From: Artocarpus heterophyllus
Lineage: Eukaryota; Streptophyta; Magnoliopsida; Rosales; Moraceae
Length of the DNA: 64,000 nucleotides
Direction: 5' to 3'
NCBI GenBank assembly: GCA_025403435.1
Contig: CM046350.1
Span: 35,221,956-35,285,955 of the forward strand
The translations under genes and the position numbers were made by a program. The notes beneath the pieces were generated by a model. It saw nothing but the letters and a program-made list of their open reading frames with translations, made no database searches and was not told the origin of the DNA. Position 1 is the first letter of the stretch. Each line of letters starts with the position of its first letter. Positions 23,800 through 35,403 of the stretch are shown piece by piece.

Positions 23800-24850
23800 T
23801 GCTTACAATGTCTCCTTAAGAGATTTACTTGATAGGTATGAATCATGTTGAGGAACAACATATTCTCTTAGATGTACTTCTTGGTCATTTCCCTATTGAT
23901 ATAAATATGCTTGATTTAAATTCCTCCTATCAAAATTCAAATTATTTCTCCCATCAGGATTATAAGTTTTGGGACAAGGAGTATAAGGCTTATGATATGT
24001 TACTCCTATCATTTCCTAATAAGCATGATAGTCTTATGGTTGTTGCTCAACCTTTCCATTCATAAAATTTGTTCCTTGCGATTCAGCTCTCGTAAAAGTC
24101 TAACTTCCTCTCTTATTTCTTGCTTTGAGGATTTCTACCTCTCTTGTGAGATTTTCAACTTGAACTTTAAGGTTATAGTTATCCTCTTCACTCATTTGAT
24201 CAATTCCAAATGATCTGAGCTCATTAATACTGTGAGAAGTATCTAACTCAGCCTACAAATGAACTTTCTTAACAAATTCATCAAGAAATTCCTAGGCCTT
24301 TTCAGGATCCTTATGTAAAAATTTTCCATTGCACATCACTTCCAAATATTGATGATCATGACTTGTGAGTCTTTCATAAAAGAAGCTGACCAGACATCAA
24401 TTCTCATAACCATGGTGAGGACATTGACTTCACAAATCTTTGAAGCTTTCCTAAGCTTCATGGAAATTTTCATGACTGTTCTAAGAAAAAGTCAAAATTT
24501 ATCTTTTGAGATTGTTTGTCTTTTGATATGGGTAATATTTATAAAAGAAAGTAGTTGTCATGTCATCCCATGATTCGATGGATTGAGGTCTTTAAGAATA
24601 AAGCCAGTTTTTGGCTTTATCTTTTAGAGAGAAAAGAAAGATTTTCAATTTGATGGAATCAGCAATATTAGGATGGTTGTGGAAAATGGAAACAACTTTC
24701 TCAAATTAACGAACATGAATATAAAGATTTTCGTTTTCTAACCCAAAAAAGGTTGGCAAAAGTTTAATCATGCCAGGCTTTAAGTCTTGTTGTAGAAGAT
24801 TTGGTGAAAACACAATACATGAAGGAATGGCGGTGCAAGTTAGGTGCATG
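23800..24850 (-). pseudogene. Athila-like gag (degenerate)
   Basis: Starting near 24780 the minus strand reads MIKLLPTFFGLENENLYIHV, VSIFHNHPNIADSIKLKIFL and FSLKDKAKNWLYS, the retrotransposon gag domain as found in Athila elements. Further on, a coiled segment reads YNLKVQVENLTREVEILKAR. At least eight stop codons interrupt the frame. No zinc knuckle was recognised. Confidence 0.8.
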
Positions 24851-25571
24851 AAATTTTCAACATTCTTTGGGGATTCTCACTGATTTACACCGTTGCTAAC
24901 GGGTTCAAAAGAGCAGTTGACAAAGTTGAAGAATATGGAGAAGAATTTGACGATTCCTCACTAGGATTTCCTAAGTCTAGAACTTTAACAAATCGGCCTA
25001 GTTTGTCTCTATGTCGAAGCATTAACCCTAAGTTTTTTTTTAATTTTTTAATTTTCTATTTTTCATATATTATTTTGAATATACAAGAAGGGAATCCAAA
25101 CAAAAGAGGAGATGCTTAGCTTTCTTTTTTTTTTTTTTATTCGGGGAAAATAAAGTAGTGAGTGAAAAGCATTAGACTTATTTATTTTGTAAATTTTGAG
25201 AATTATATGCTTTAAGAATATTCTTAGAAAAGATTGATAAGGCGAAGCCTCCTTAAAAACCAACATCTAGTCAGAACAACAGTTCCCAGAATGACTGGTG
25301 TTGGAAGAATCTCTAAAAGTAACTAGTTATGTGAAAGGTTTCCGAACTAGTACTAGCCTCTAGACAGAACTTCCTTAAACAACACTTTTCACAAAATCAT
25401 AATTTATTTTCATGAAACACCTAGATCTAAAGTTTTATGAAATTTTATTTTTAAGTTCAAAAACTTAAATCTAAACCTAAAACTAACAAACAACAATTAA
25501 AAAGAAAATATATTTTTTTAGATTTTTTTAATTTTTAATTTTTTATGAATAGTGGATAGTATGTGAATGCA
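24851..25571 (-). other. Athila-like leader between 5' LTR and gag
   Basis: About 720 bp of untranslated leader. I looked for the tRNA-complementary primer-binding site next to the LTR end at about 25572 and did not find a convincing one. It has probably decayed, or the LTR boundary is slightly off. Confidence 0.45.
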
Positions 25572-27300
25572 CTCGCTTGTAGTACAGTAAGGACAGTCGT
25601 ATCCATAGGGAGGTGGGAATTTAAGAGATTAACAAATTCACGGTTTAAAATGGCAAGGGTTTTGCAAACAAAATTCAAAAGAAAATAATTATTTTTAACA
25701 ATTTTTAACAAGATTTCAAAATATAAAATTAAAATAGTAAAGCTTTGAGAATCTTTTGTATGTTTTGTAACTGGTATAGAATTTTAACTCTAATTAATAA
25801 TCATCTAAAGCATTTGATTTATTATATCTTTTCCCATTAATAACAAACATATTTACTATTTTTATAAGTTAAACTAAAACGACAATATAACAAGCTGCAA
25901 TGCAATAAGGATTTTTCTATAAAAAATAGCAAAATATCCACCTTTCACTAATGATTAGGTGCACTAATTATGAAAATTATAACCATTGTCACTACAATTA
26001 TAATTAATATAATTTTAAGATAGAAAAGATAATAGCAAATCAAAAATTATATTTTAATAGAATAAATTTTTATGTTAATTTCAACAGAGCCTTGTCTTAT
26101 TAAATATCTAAAATGGACAATATAATGAGTCATATTACAGTGTAAGACATTTCATAAAATTAAACATTATTTTATTATTATTAATATTAATTATACAACA
26201 CAATTAAATTACATAAAAAAGCATGACTGAATTTATGTAAAAATAGGCAGCACAACAACATTAATAATAATTGTTAAAAACATGAAATATTTAATTTATT
26301 CCATAAAAATATAAACATTACGATACAAATATAGAGTTAAAAATGATATTAAAGTACTATGTATACGAGATCATCTCCTTGCCTCATCAGACTCTTTACA
26401 ATAATTTAGACATTATTTTATTATTTTTAGTGAGTTTGAAGGAGTGCTTTAGTAGTATTTCCTCTAAAAAGGGGAGACTGCTGAGCTTCAAATAAAGAAA
26501 AGAAAGAAGAAAGGGGCAATGAAGAACAAGGGGGAAACCCCCATTATAGGCCAATAAAAGGCATTATTCATATTTTTTCATTATTTTATTTTATTGTATT
26601 AATATTTTAATTATTATTTTATTATTACTTTTGTTTGTCATTGTTTCCTTTTTTCTACGTTTAACTTGCCAAATTGCACAGGTTGTTAAACTTTTTTTTT
26701 TTTTTTTTTTTGTTGATGCAGCATTGATGTAGGTATTATTTACACTTGTTGTCTTGTTTTTGTCCATTTTTGCACTATTTTGTTATGTTTTTCTTTCAAA
26801 TTTTAAATCTAAAATTAACAAATATACTAAAATTAATTATTTTATAAACATAATATTTACAATGATTTTTAAAAATAAAAAATAAACTAAAAACGCACAA
26901 AAACTTACTAATATAAAAATATAATACAAAACTAATTTGGTTACACTGAAAACACTACTTAAGACATAAAAATATTTTTAGAAATTACTAAAAATATATT
27001 ACAACATATTTGTAACGTCAGAACACACTATAAAATTCATTAAGATTGAAAAAAAAATTACTTAATGAAAATTAGTGGTTTTTATCGATTGAATATATAA
27101 CAAATATTTAACAGATGGAAACAACTCTAAAAATTATCAAAAATATACTTAAAGATAAAAACATGTTTTAAGCATATTTAATGCTAAGACATAAAAATAC
27201 TAACTAACACAAAAATACTATTAATTAAAGGATTTAACAAGAAATAAAAGCATAAATAAATGATTCAATCCTTATAAAATATACACTTTTACAGTCACAT
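25572..27300 (-). repeat. Athila-like 5' LTR (uninterrupted, about 1.73 kb)
   Basis: It aligns with 7966-8627 plus 16801-17856. Similarity starts at CGCTTGTAGTACAGTAAGGAC (matching CGTTTATAGTACAATAAGGGC) and fades near TCACATCACTTTCGAG. It holds a single CTGAA where the other copy is split. By-eye identity is clearly lower than in the other LTR pairs of the window, which suits an older insertion. Confidence 0.8.
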
Positions 27301-27902
27301 CACTTTCGAGTCACATCACCCCCAAGCCCAACAGGCCCCTTACATTTTGATTCCCTCAAAAGTATTTTCTTACATTTTTTTTTCAATTGCCCCCCCTAAA
27401 TTTTTTTATTGTAGTTTTTTATAAATGCTTTTAAAATATTTTTCATTATATCCCAAATTTTAATTTATATATACTCATATTTTATAAAATTTTTTAAATT
27501 CTTAAATAATACCTCAAATTTTAACTTCTAAGTATATTAACAATTCAAATTGAAGTCCCAAATAAAGCAAAAATTAACTAACTAGTATAGAAGTTTGTAC
27601 TTTTGTTGACATGTTAAAAAGCAAATTAAACTCTATTAAAGGTTTGAATCATTTGAAAGAATAAATAAAAGGTAAAAATAGATTAGAAAAGGTAAAAAAA
27701 GAAAAAGAAAAAGAGCTTTAAAAGAAAAAAAATTATAGAATTAAACGCTTATTGTTCTTTGAAATTTTGGTTTAACTTTTGTCACCTGAAAATTTTTTTT
27801 GCTCTACCCTTGAGGTTAAGTCTTGAAGTTCGGAGGCATAGTGTTATAAAGTTTATTGTTGAAGAAGAATTTTTCTAATTACTATTTTTCTTTTGTGATG
27901 AA
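27301..27902. other. non-coding DNA between the Athila-like element and a TIR element
   Basis: AT-rich, with no gene. Many short A and T tracts. Nothing recognised. Confidence 0.5.
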
Positions 27903-28590
27903 GAGTTAATTTCACTAACAGTCTCTAAAGTTTAGCCTTACACCCTAACATTCAAAAAGTCTCATTTTGGTCTTAATCTTATACTTTGTTTCAGTTTTGA
28001 TCCTTCCGTCAATTGAGTGTTAAATGTTTAAGGGAATATTCTTAAAATGTCCTACTTTAGTTTTTAATTATTACTTTGTTTCACTTTTGATCCCTCTATT
28101 AGCAATGTATTATTAAGCCTCAGAACTAAAAAAATAAAGTGAGAAACTAAATACAACATTTTGGATTCATATAACTAAAATAAAAAATAATTGATTGTAT
28201 TATTTTTTAAAAATACAATGGTAAAGTCTGGAATTAAAAATTCAACTTATTTTTTAAAAATTAAAATTCATCACACTAATAATTTGATAAAATTATTTTT
28301 TTAATTGCATGCATAAAAATCATTATGTTTAGTTTTTCATATTAGATTTTTTAAATTTTAAATCCTAATAACTTTTAGCTATGAAGAAGAGCTAAAAGTG
28401 AACAATGTAATAAATTAGGGACTAAAAATGAACATGTTAAAAGTTTTTTTGTTAAATAATTTATGTCTAACTAATAAAAAGACCGAAACTTAAATAAAAT
28501 AAAAATTAAGACAAAAAAATAAAAATTTAAATGTTAAAGATTAAATTAAGACTAAAAATAAACTTCAAAGATTATTTATAAAATTAACTC
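27903..28590. mobile_element. candidate non-autonomous DNA transposon with long inverted repeats
   Basis: The left end GAGTTAATTTCACTAACAGT and the reverse complement of the right end (GAGTTAATTTTATAAATAAT) share the same start and remain similar for about 100 bp (CTCTAAAGTTTA against CTTTGAAGTTTA, then GGTCTTAATC against AGTCTTAATT). The interior is non-coding. Long TIRs in a 0.7-kb element suit a MULE-type MITE. I found no convincing target duplication, so the class is open. Confidence 0.55.
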
Positions 28591-28874
28591 GACAACGAAA
28601 GAGTAAACTTATCATTAAAAAAGAGCGTGAAAAAAAAGAGAGTTAATTTTCATGACGCATCGCATTGCAAATTATCAAGGGGAAAAAAAAAAAACCCTCT
28701 CGTGGCATTTCCCAGTTCCCTACCTTTCAAAAAAAAAGGAAAAGAGATAACTATATTATACTGATCTGAAATATATATATATATATTTTCTTCTTCTAAA
28801 TTTTCTCGCGAGGAATATAATACATGCCATGTAAATTACGAATTACAAATTGTGAAAGGAAAGGGGAAAAAAAG
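28591..28874 (+). promoter_or_regulatory. upstream region and probable core promoter of the Y3IP1-like gene
   Basis: About 280 bp separate the TIR element from the start codon. An (AT)n run at about 28770-28787 lies roughly 90 bp before the ATG and may serve as a TATA region. A pyrimidine stretch (TTCTTCTTCTAAATTTTCTC) follows. An in-frame upstream ATG at 28824 with no intervening stop could add 17 residues. The position of the transcript start is inferred. Confidence 0.45.
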
Positions 28875-31800
28875 ATGGCTACACAAATGCAAATGCTGCT
28901 ACCACTGCCACCCACATCATTGTCTTCTTCTCGGAGCTGCCGTCCTTTCTTCCTCCTCCGCTGTTACTACAACCATCATCCACGACCTCTCTCTTCCGCA
29001 CGCATTCATGGCATCCACTCTTTCCGCAAGCCAAACAGAAGACGCTCCTTCTCTCTCGCTTCCTCTGGAGAAGATAATTCAACCTCAACTTCTGCTTCCA
29101 TTTCCACTTCCCCACAAGAAGATAAGCCAACACAAGATGATGCAGACCCTCCAGATCTCGAATATGTCCGCCAAATCAAAAGGGTCCCTTTCATTTTTCT
29201 TTTCCTTCCCCCCTTGTTTTTGTTTTTTTTTTGTTTTTGTTTCTTGTTTGTTTGTTTTTTTTTTTTTTTTCATAATTGCTCTTCACTTGCTTTACTCTCT
29301 CTCTCTTCTCTCTCTCTCTACCAGATTTTGGAGCTTCTCCGCAAGAACAGAGACATGCTCTTCAGTGAGGTACTACTTCTTCTTCTGTTTTTTTGCTCTT
29401 TCATAGTTATTGGCTCTCAATTGTTAAGGAGAAATGCGTTTATGGGTTTTTTTTTTTTTCCCTTTAATTTTAGTTTTAATATTTTGTAGGTGAAGTTGAC
29501 TATTATGATTGAGGACCCACGAGACGTTGAGCGCAGGAGATTGCTTGGGATTGAAGATCAAGATGATGCCCCAACGAGGGATGATTTAGCTGCCGCTTTG
29601 GAAGAAGTAAGTTTTCTCTTTTTTTTTTTATTTCTATTTTTGGTGGAGATTGCTTTAACTGATGCTTAACTTGTTTCTACTTCTATCAATTTGAAGCTAT
29701 CACTGGTTCAACAAATATTAGTCTTCAAGTAGTGTGAGCTATATTGTGAGGAACTACAAAATCAGAAACCAAGAAAATGATTCTGAATGAAGACATAAAT
29801 AATTTTCAAATATCCATGGGAATAGTGCTGGAATAGTGGGATCGGTTTACCTCGCCATCTAGAGTAGAACAGTCCTTTCTTTGGACTTCTTGTTGGACGG
29901 ATGTAAGCTCTGAAATACATGGAAACTTCTTACATTAAATGGGCTTTTACTTTAGAACTGTTGTTCTTCAAGAAGACACTCATTCTTTCCCTTGTCACAG
30001 TTGTCTTGTTTAACAGACCCTGTAAACATATTTCTAAAGTTAGAAAATTTTGTGCTAGCTATTAAATAACACACTGATGGATTGTCCATGCGTGGATTAA
30101 GGCTAAGGTAAGCATGAGTGAAAGACGTGAGTTCTCTCGAATAATTATTTCCAACTAGTCAAGTACAAAAACTCTGTTGGCCAGGCTGGGCCTAGCTTTT
30201 TGGTTGAGCAATTATTTAACATTGATAAAAAAAAAGGGGGGTGGGGGGTTGCGAAATACCACCAATGTTAAGTGGGGTTCCGGATGACTTCAACCTGGGG
30301 TGGAGGGACTTATAACCCCCTCTCTAGTAGTGTTACTCTTGGAACCGGGGGAGAGTGTTCTTTTGGTGATACGATTACTTGTATTCGATGCTGGGACATT
30401 CATAGCAAACCTATACCTTCCCTGTTTACTTAACAGATTAAGGACTTTGGTTATTTGTCAACGTGGCTTTAGCTTCCTCTTCTGGTGTAGGTTCGGAATA
30501 TCTATCTCCTAGGCAAGTTCAGTATATTTCTTTTGGATCCAAATATATGCCTAATATCTAGACCCTTAATTGAAAAGGAATGTTGAGGCAGGAAAACCAA
30601 TGTTGGCCCCAACTCTTATTAGATTCAGGTTTTGGTTCTCAATTGTTTTTTAAGGTTTTTAAGAGCTCCTGCTTCAGATGAGAACAACTCATGAAAAATG
30701 CTAGTTACTGTCAATCTGTCATTCTCATTTATGAACCTCGAAGTGAAGCAGAGCAATTGTATTGTTTATTGTTATAATTTTTTTTATGTCTTCATTAACA
30801 TGTAAATCTTTACATGTATGTACTAACGTATGTTATGCTTATATATTGAATTAGTTTTTTTTTTTTTTTTTTTTCACTCACTATGAGAAGAGCAAGTGAG
30901 AAAGCAATCTATCTCTTTCACATGTATGAAATATAAACTGGACTGGAACAATGGACAATAAAGGTTTTATCTGATGTCATGATTTATGTGTCTTCCCCGT
31001 TTTCTACCTTCATCATCATCTTGCAGCATTTTTAAACATCATGGGAAAAAAAGAAGTTTCACTTTCCTGTTTGGAAAATACTTGAAATGTGATTTTTACT
31101 CATTGATAAAATCAATTCGATATTATTGATTTATTAGGTGAATGATGGAAAAATCCCACAAAATCGGGTTGCTCTTCGGATGCTTGCGGAAGAAATGATT
31201 CAATGGCCTAATTTAGAGGTATTCCTATCGTCCTAAGAATGAGAACTTTGTGCTTTTGTTTCTTTTTCTTTTTTTCTTTTTGGATATGAACAATGCATAT
31301 GTTGGATCTTAGAAAAGCTATATTCTGAAATTATTGGCCACATAATGTGATGCAGACTTCTTTGGAGTTCTCTTTTTTCTTTTAGTTTACTTTTCTAAAG
31401 GTTTAATTAACCATCATTCTCTTTCTCTATCTCTCTCTTATTTCTTTGTTTATTTTTTTTTTATTGTTCCCCTAAGAAAGAATTTTCATCTTCTGATGAC
31501 AATTTAGAATATGAGACCAAGCTGTAACTGTGCCAAATTCAAGAGTACCATGGCTCTCTTTTTGTCAATTGATTTAAACAGCCCTCTTTTTCACTAACAC
31601 TCTTTAGTGGAGGTGAAAATTGGAAGGAAGAAAAGAGTGGAGTGATTTCTATGCAAAAATGAATTGTAGGTAGTTTGGTCGGAGAGAAAAGAGAAGAACG
31701 TGAAATAAAAGTGAGGAGAAAAAAGAACCTTTGGGTCCCACCATTTTAATTCACTTAAAAGAAGAGAGATTTTTAGAGAGAACTTGTTATTACTTGCATA

Positions 31801-34732
31801 AATTGGGAAATTACGTATTGTATTTTGACCTCATTTTCATGCCAAAATGATATTATTTAATTGGTAAAATAGTCATTCGCTTTATTGTTTATTTTCTTTT
31901 CTTTTGACTATGCCAAACAAGGCAAGGGAAAAACAGCTTCCTTTTTCTCATCTATATTTTCCTATTCCTTGTATTCTAACCCTTACTTTTTTCTTTCCTT
32001 CTTACTGAATAGAGAATGAGAAAACTCCATCTAGTTTATTTACACATACAACTCCATACTCTTTGTTCAGTTTATACCTGAGAAAATGAAGAAATCTGTT
32101 ATGGCCAGAACCCAAGAATGAGATGCAAATACTCTTTGAATGGATTAGAGACTTAGAGTAGAGCTCTGAGTTCTTATCGAGTTAATAGCTCGGGTGTTTT
32201 TGTTTTTACTCAATGGGGTCTTTTTGGGAATCAGCTTTGAAAAAGGTCTTGAAAGTATGGAACATCTCATACAGATTCGTAAAGTGTTCAAATAGCGGCA
32301 TGGGTATCCCATCGTCTTAGTTTAGGAAAATCTATCATGAGTAGTTTATTTTAGACTGGTCATGAGGTTGAGACTTCGACAAGATATGGTGATGAACGTT
32401 TTTCCTCATGCACATCCACTCTAATTTAATGTTGATTGCTGATGAGGATGCTGACATGACTTACTAGCTAGCTAAAGAATCAAATGTGTTTTCGGAGTAG
32501 GTACACTCAGATCTTTCAGTTCCAGGTGAGGGATCAGGAGAAAGAATGGTTATTACACTCTATGGTGGCTAGATTTTATGACCTAGACTTAAGGTGACAT
32601 GGACTTCAATAAAAGAATCCATTTTGAAGCCAAAAGTCGAGTGCAAATAAAAGGATATTTTATGTGGAAGAGGAAAGAATTCATTAGAATCTCTGACTGA
32701 AATAAACAAAAGTAGTTGAAAGGAAAGTAAGAACTTGGGCAGTGGAAGAGGTGATATTTGGGTCATACTGATTGCTGAATATACTTTTGATAAGTGGAGT
32801 GCAATTCATATTTTATATGGCCACTGAAGAACTTGTTTGCCTTTATGATGCTGATCCATAACCCTTTCATTATAAAGCGAAAAATTGTTTTTTGTTTATT
32901 TAGTTTTTCTTTTTAAGCAAAACTTTTTTTAAAAGCGAATGTCAAGATTACGGATTGAGTAAATCTTTATTTACGGATAAGTTGATGAGTAGTTTTTAGT
33001 TTTGGTTGAACACTAATAAAAGTTTGAAGGATAAAAGGTGAAGCACATTTTGAAGAAAAACTTGATCATTTTTTAAAGAATTGAATGCAAATTGTATGGA
33101 GCTCAAAGAGTTGTAAATTCAAAATCATATTTTGCCAGGAGCAACAAAGTCAAAGCTGAAGTTCTCTTTGTCAGACCATGTTGAAATTTTTAAAGTTCTA
33201 AGAATAAGGGGTTCGATGAACAGAATTGCCTCTTGGTGAATTTGTCATCAGTAAACCCAAAATAGGACCAAAGTTTTACTTTTGGGAAGGACAACTACGA
33301 TCTAGACATCTCTATTTTCACCAACAAAATATTGCACTCCATTAATTTCCCAAATTAGTAGATTTTTATCGGTCCTTAATTTTCATGTGGAGTTAAATTC
33401 GACAGCTGGGAAAAGTTTGAGCTATGGTCTTCGTAAACATAAGGACAAGACAAGCAGATGCTATTTTGAAATTTGTCATTTTACAACAGTTGACAAAGTA
33501 TTAAATCTGGCGTCTCTCTCAATCCAAAATAAAATGGCATGACTCTCATGATCGACTGTTTTTATAAGCAATTTAATTTTTTTTTTCTGTCAGTGTGGTA
33601 GGTCCTTATTTAGTATTTTGTCAGAGGGATCCATAAATTTGCAGTTGGCTGCGTACGATTAGAGTTTGTTTTTGTTTTCCTTCTATGGGATCTTTACATG
33701 GCCAGAAATTGGGGTGAAATGAAAAGACAAGAAGACAATAGATAGCGTTATATGTTTAACGTCCATAACAACAGCTTCAAGCTTGCCAAATGCACAACAA
33801 TCTTACTGACTCATAATGTCATACCAGATTAGAAAGATGATAAAACCCTGGTTGGATAAGCCTTTCTGACTTTGCATAACAGAGTTATACTAGTGGTGTT
33901 TCATGTCAGGCAGCATGTTAGCTCATTGTCAAAGAATTTGTAAAGTCTACTGAAAGAATGTAACACATATCAAAGTGTATCCTTGTTTTTTAAGTAACAA
34001 GTTTGCTTTTCAAATGAGTTGCTCCTAATTTGCTGATGCCTTTTTTTCCCCACATTTTCTTGTTTAGGCTGAAGCAACGAAGAAAAAGAAGCCTAGCAAA
34101 TCCCTCTATGCAAGAGCCACAGATACTGGAGTTGATCCTCGAGAGGCTGCAAAGAGACTGAACGTTGACTGGGATACAGCGGCTGAAATCGAAGATACTG
34201 ACGCGAAGGATGAAACCGAAGTGCCTCCTGCAGTGGTTTGTCAACTATACTGTTCTCCTCAAAACTTGAGATTGTTCAATTTTGCAACGACCAGAATTGA
34301 CGAATGGCGTGATGTCTTTTTACCGTCAATTCTGTTGCAAAAAAGAATAATAATAATAATAATACACTCGCACACAATATGGTCTCCATAATCGTTTTCT
34401 TATAAATAATACAAGTTTTATATTTGGTAGCAACCTCGGTTTCATTTGATTCAGGAAGTCATGGCTGGTAAACTGCTTTTGTTGGTGGAATTTGTTCTCT
34501 TTAAATTGCATGTTTTAAGGGATATATATGTAATCTTTTATAAGAATGATGAAAGTATCCCTTCAAAAAAATAAATAATAAAATTATTCAGAACCCGATG
34601 ATATTAATATTGCGAGTAATGTTTAGTTTTTCTCTCTTGCAGGGTTATGGTGCACTGTACTTAGTCACGGCTTTTCCAGTCATCATTGGTATCTCAGTTG
34701 TATTGATTTTATTTTATAATTCTCTCCAGTAG
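28875..34732 (+). CDS. Y3IP1: Ycf3-interacting protein 1-like chloroplast protein, six exons
   Basis: Exons 28875-29183, 29325-29369, 29490-29606, 31138-31218, 34068-34235 and 34643-34732 join in frame at GT-AG borders into 269 codons plus TAG. Residues 1-70 are rich in Ser and Arg and lack acids, as in a plastid transit peptide. The conserved body reads ILELLRKNRDMLFSEV, KLTIMIEDPRDVERRRLLGI and NRVALRMLAEEMIQWPNLE. A hydrophobic segment near residues 246-265 (YLVTAFPVIIGISVVLILFY) should anchor it in the membrane. From memory of the family this is Y3IP1, a thylakoid factor that works with Ycf3 in photosystem I assembly; the usual length is close to 280 residues. The ATG at 28875 has A at -3 and G at +4. 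No homology search was possible, so the name rests on recognition. Confidence 0.8.
29607..31137 (+). other. intron 3 of the Y3IP1-like gene
   Basis: A 1.53-kb intron starting GTAAGT and ending TTATTAG. It holds a sense-strand G-rich site at 30236-30248 (two runs of six G parted by one T, after an A tract) and a long T tract near 30857-30873. Open frames inside it show no protein similarity. Confidence 0.8.
31219..34067 (+). other. intron 4 of the Y3IP1-like gene (2.85 kb)
   Basis: A long intron from GTATTC to TTGTTTAG, making up about half of the gene. It is unique-looking AT-rich DNA. I see no intact transposon or nested gene, though its size suggests an old, unrecognisable insertion. Confidence 0.75.
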
Positions 34733-35338
34733 AAATTAACCAGCTAAGCTGAGTGTATATACAATCGATGCCTCAGACTGGATCCACTAATGTTATTAAT
34801 CTCTGCTAGAGTTTGTATATAAATGCTCTGTTTTGCCATAATACAACTTTTGTATTTTCACTTTTCTTTCTTCTCCTTGCTTCACCGCAATAGAAATGGA
34901 AAATGAAGCCACTCTTGTGTGTCTTTTAATTTTCCTTTTCTATTTAAGTGCATTGTCTTCTATTTTTGGCACTAAAGTTTTCTATCACATTGTTGCATGC
35001 TTGCATGTAACAAATTTTAATATTAGGGTGCTGAAGCGTGCACATCACATCTTATTTTTGTATTCTATTTTATTTTTTTTAGTATTCTATTTTATTTTAT
35101 GTATGTTTCTTGGGGGAGTTGGCCGCTCTTAGACGTGCTGAGAAGACATGGCAACTCTCACTAGAATGAAAAAGCAATTAAACAATCCTCTCCTCTTGGA
35201 TTAGCACTTGGCTTCTCTCATGAAAAAAAAAAAGAAAAAGAAAAAACCATTTTATATTCTCATTTCAGAACATGGATAACACTACTACGTTGGTGGGAAA
35301 ATGGAGGCCACGTTTTCTTTCACTTGGGTCTTTCTTTT
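34733..35338 (+). other. 3' UTR of the Y3IP1-like gene and intergenic spacer
   Basis: After the TAG, the transcript end is likely within about 130 bp, near AT-rich ATAATACAACTTTTGTATTTT (34839-34859), but no canonical AATAAA is in place. The remaining spacer to the next TATA box has short T-rich frames and no gene. Confidence 0.5.
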
Positions 35339-35346
35339 TATAAATA
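35339..35346 (+). promoter_or_regulatory. TATA box of the 383-aa gene
   Basis: TATAAATA lies 58 bp before the ATG at 35404. Transcription would start near 35370-35378, giving a very short 5' UTR of about 30 nt. An ACGT core (CCACGTTTTC) lies some 30 bp upstream. Confidence 0.7.
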
Positions 35347-35403
35347 GTTCAATTCCATCAAACCATTTTTTGTACTCACCATATTTGACCACCATTACTC
35401 TCA

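Larger units (their letters stand above)
7966..27300 (-). mobile_element. Athila-like Ty3/gypsy retrotransposon, interrupted by chromovirus 1
   Basis: Two LTRs of about 1.72 kb bracket a minus-strand gag, protease, RT, RNase H and integrase. Protein blocks match the non-chromovirus (Athila/Tat) branch: a gag with LPTFFGLENENLYIHVR, a protease with LLDLGASVNLM, and an RT beginning NEKGDLVPTRIITRWRICID. The left LTR is split by chromovirus 1. Without that insertion the element is about 11.2 kb. All frames are heavily broken. A 1.8-kb stretch between integrase and the 3' LTR is where Athila elements often carry an env-like gene, but none can be read here. Confidence 0.82.

Noticed and set aside
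28852..29406. 184-codon plus-strand open frame overlapping the first exons of the Y3IP1-like gene
   Set aside because: It is a shadow in another frame. It runs across exon 1, intron 1 and exon 2 and is made of Ser/Phe/Leu-rich low complexity. The true frame splices cleanly and shows conserved blocks.
33990..34244. 84-codon minus-strand frame over exon 5 of the Y3IP1-like gene
   Set aside because: It is antisense to a coding exon with a clear frame. Its sequence shows no domain.
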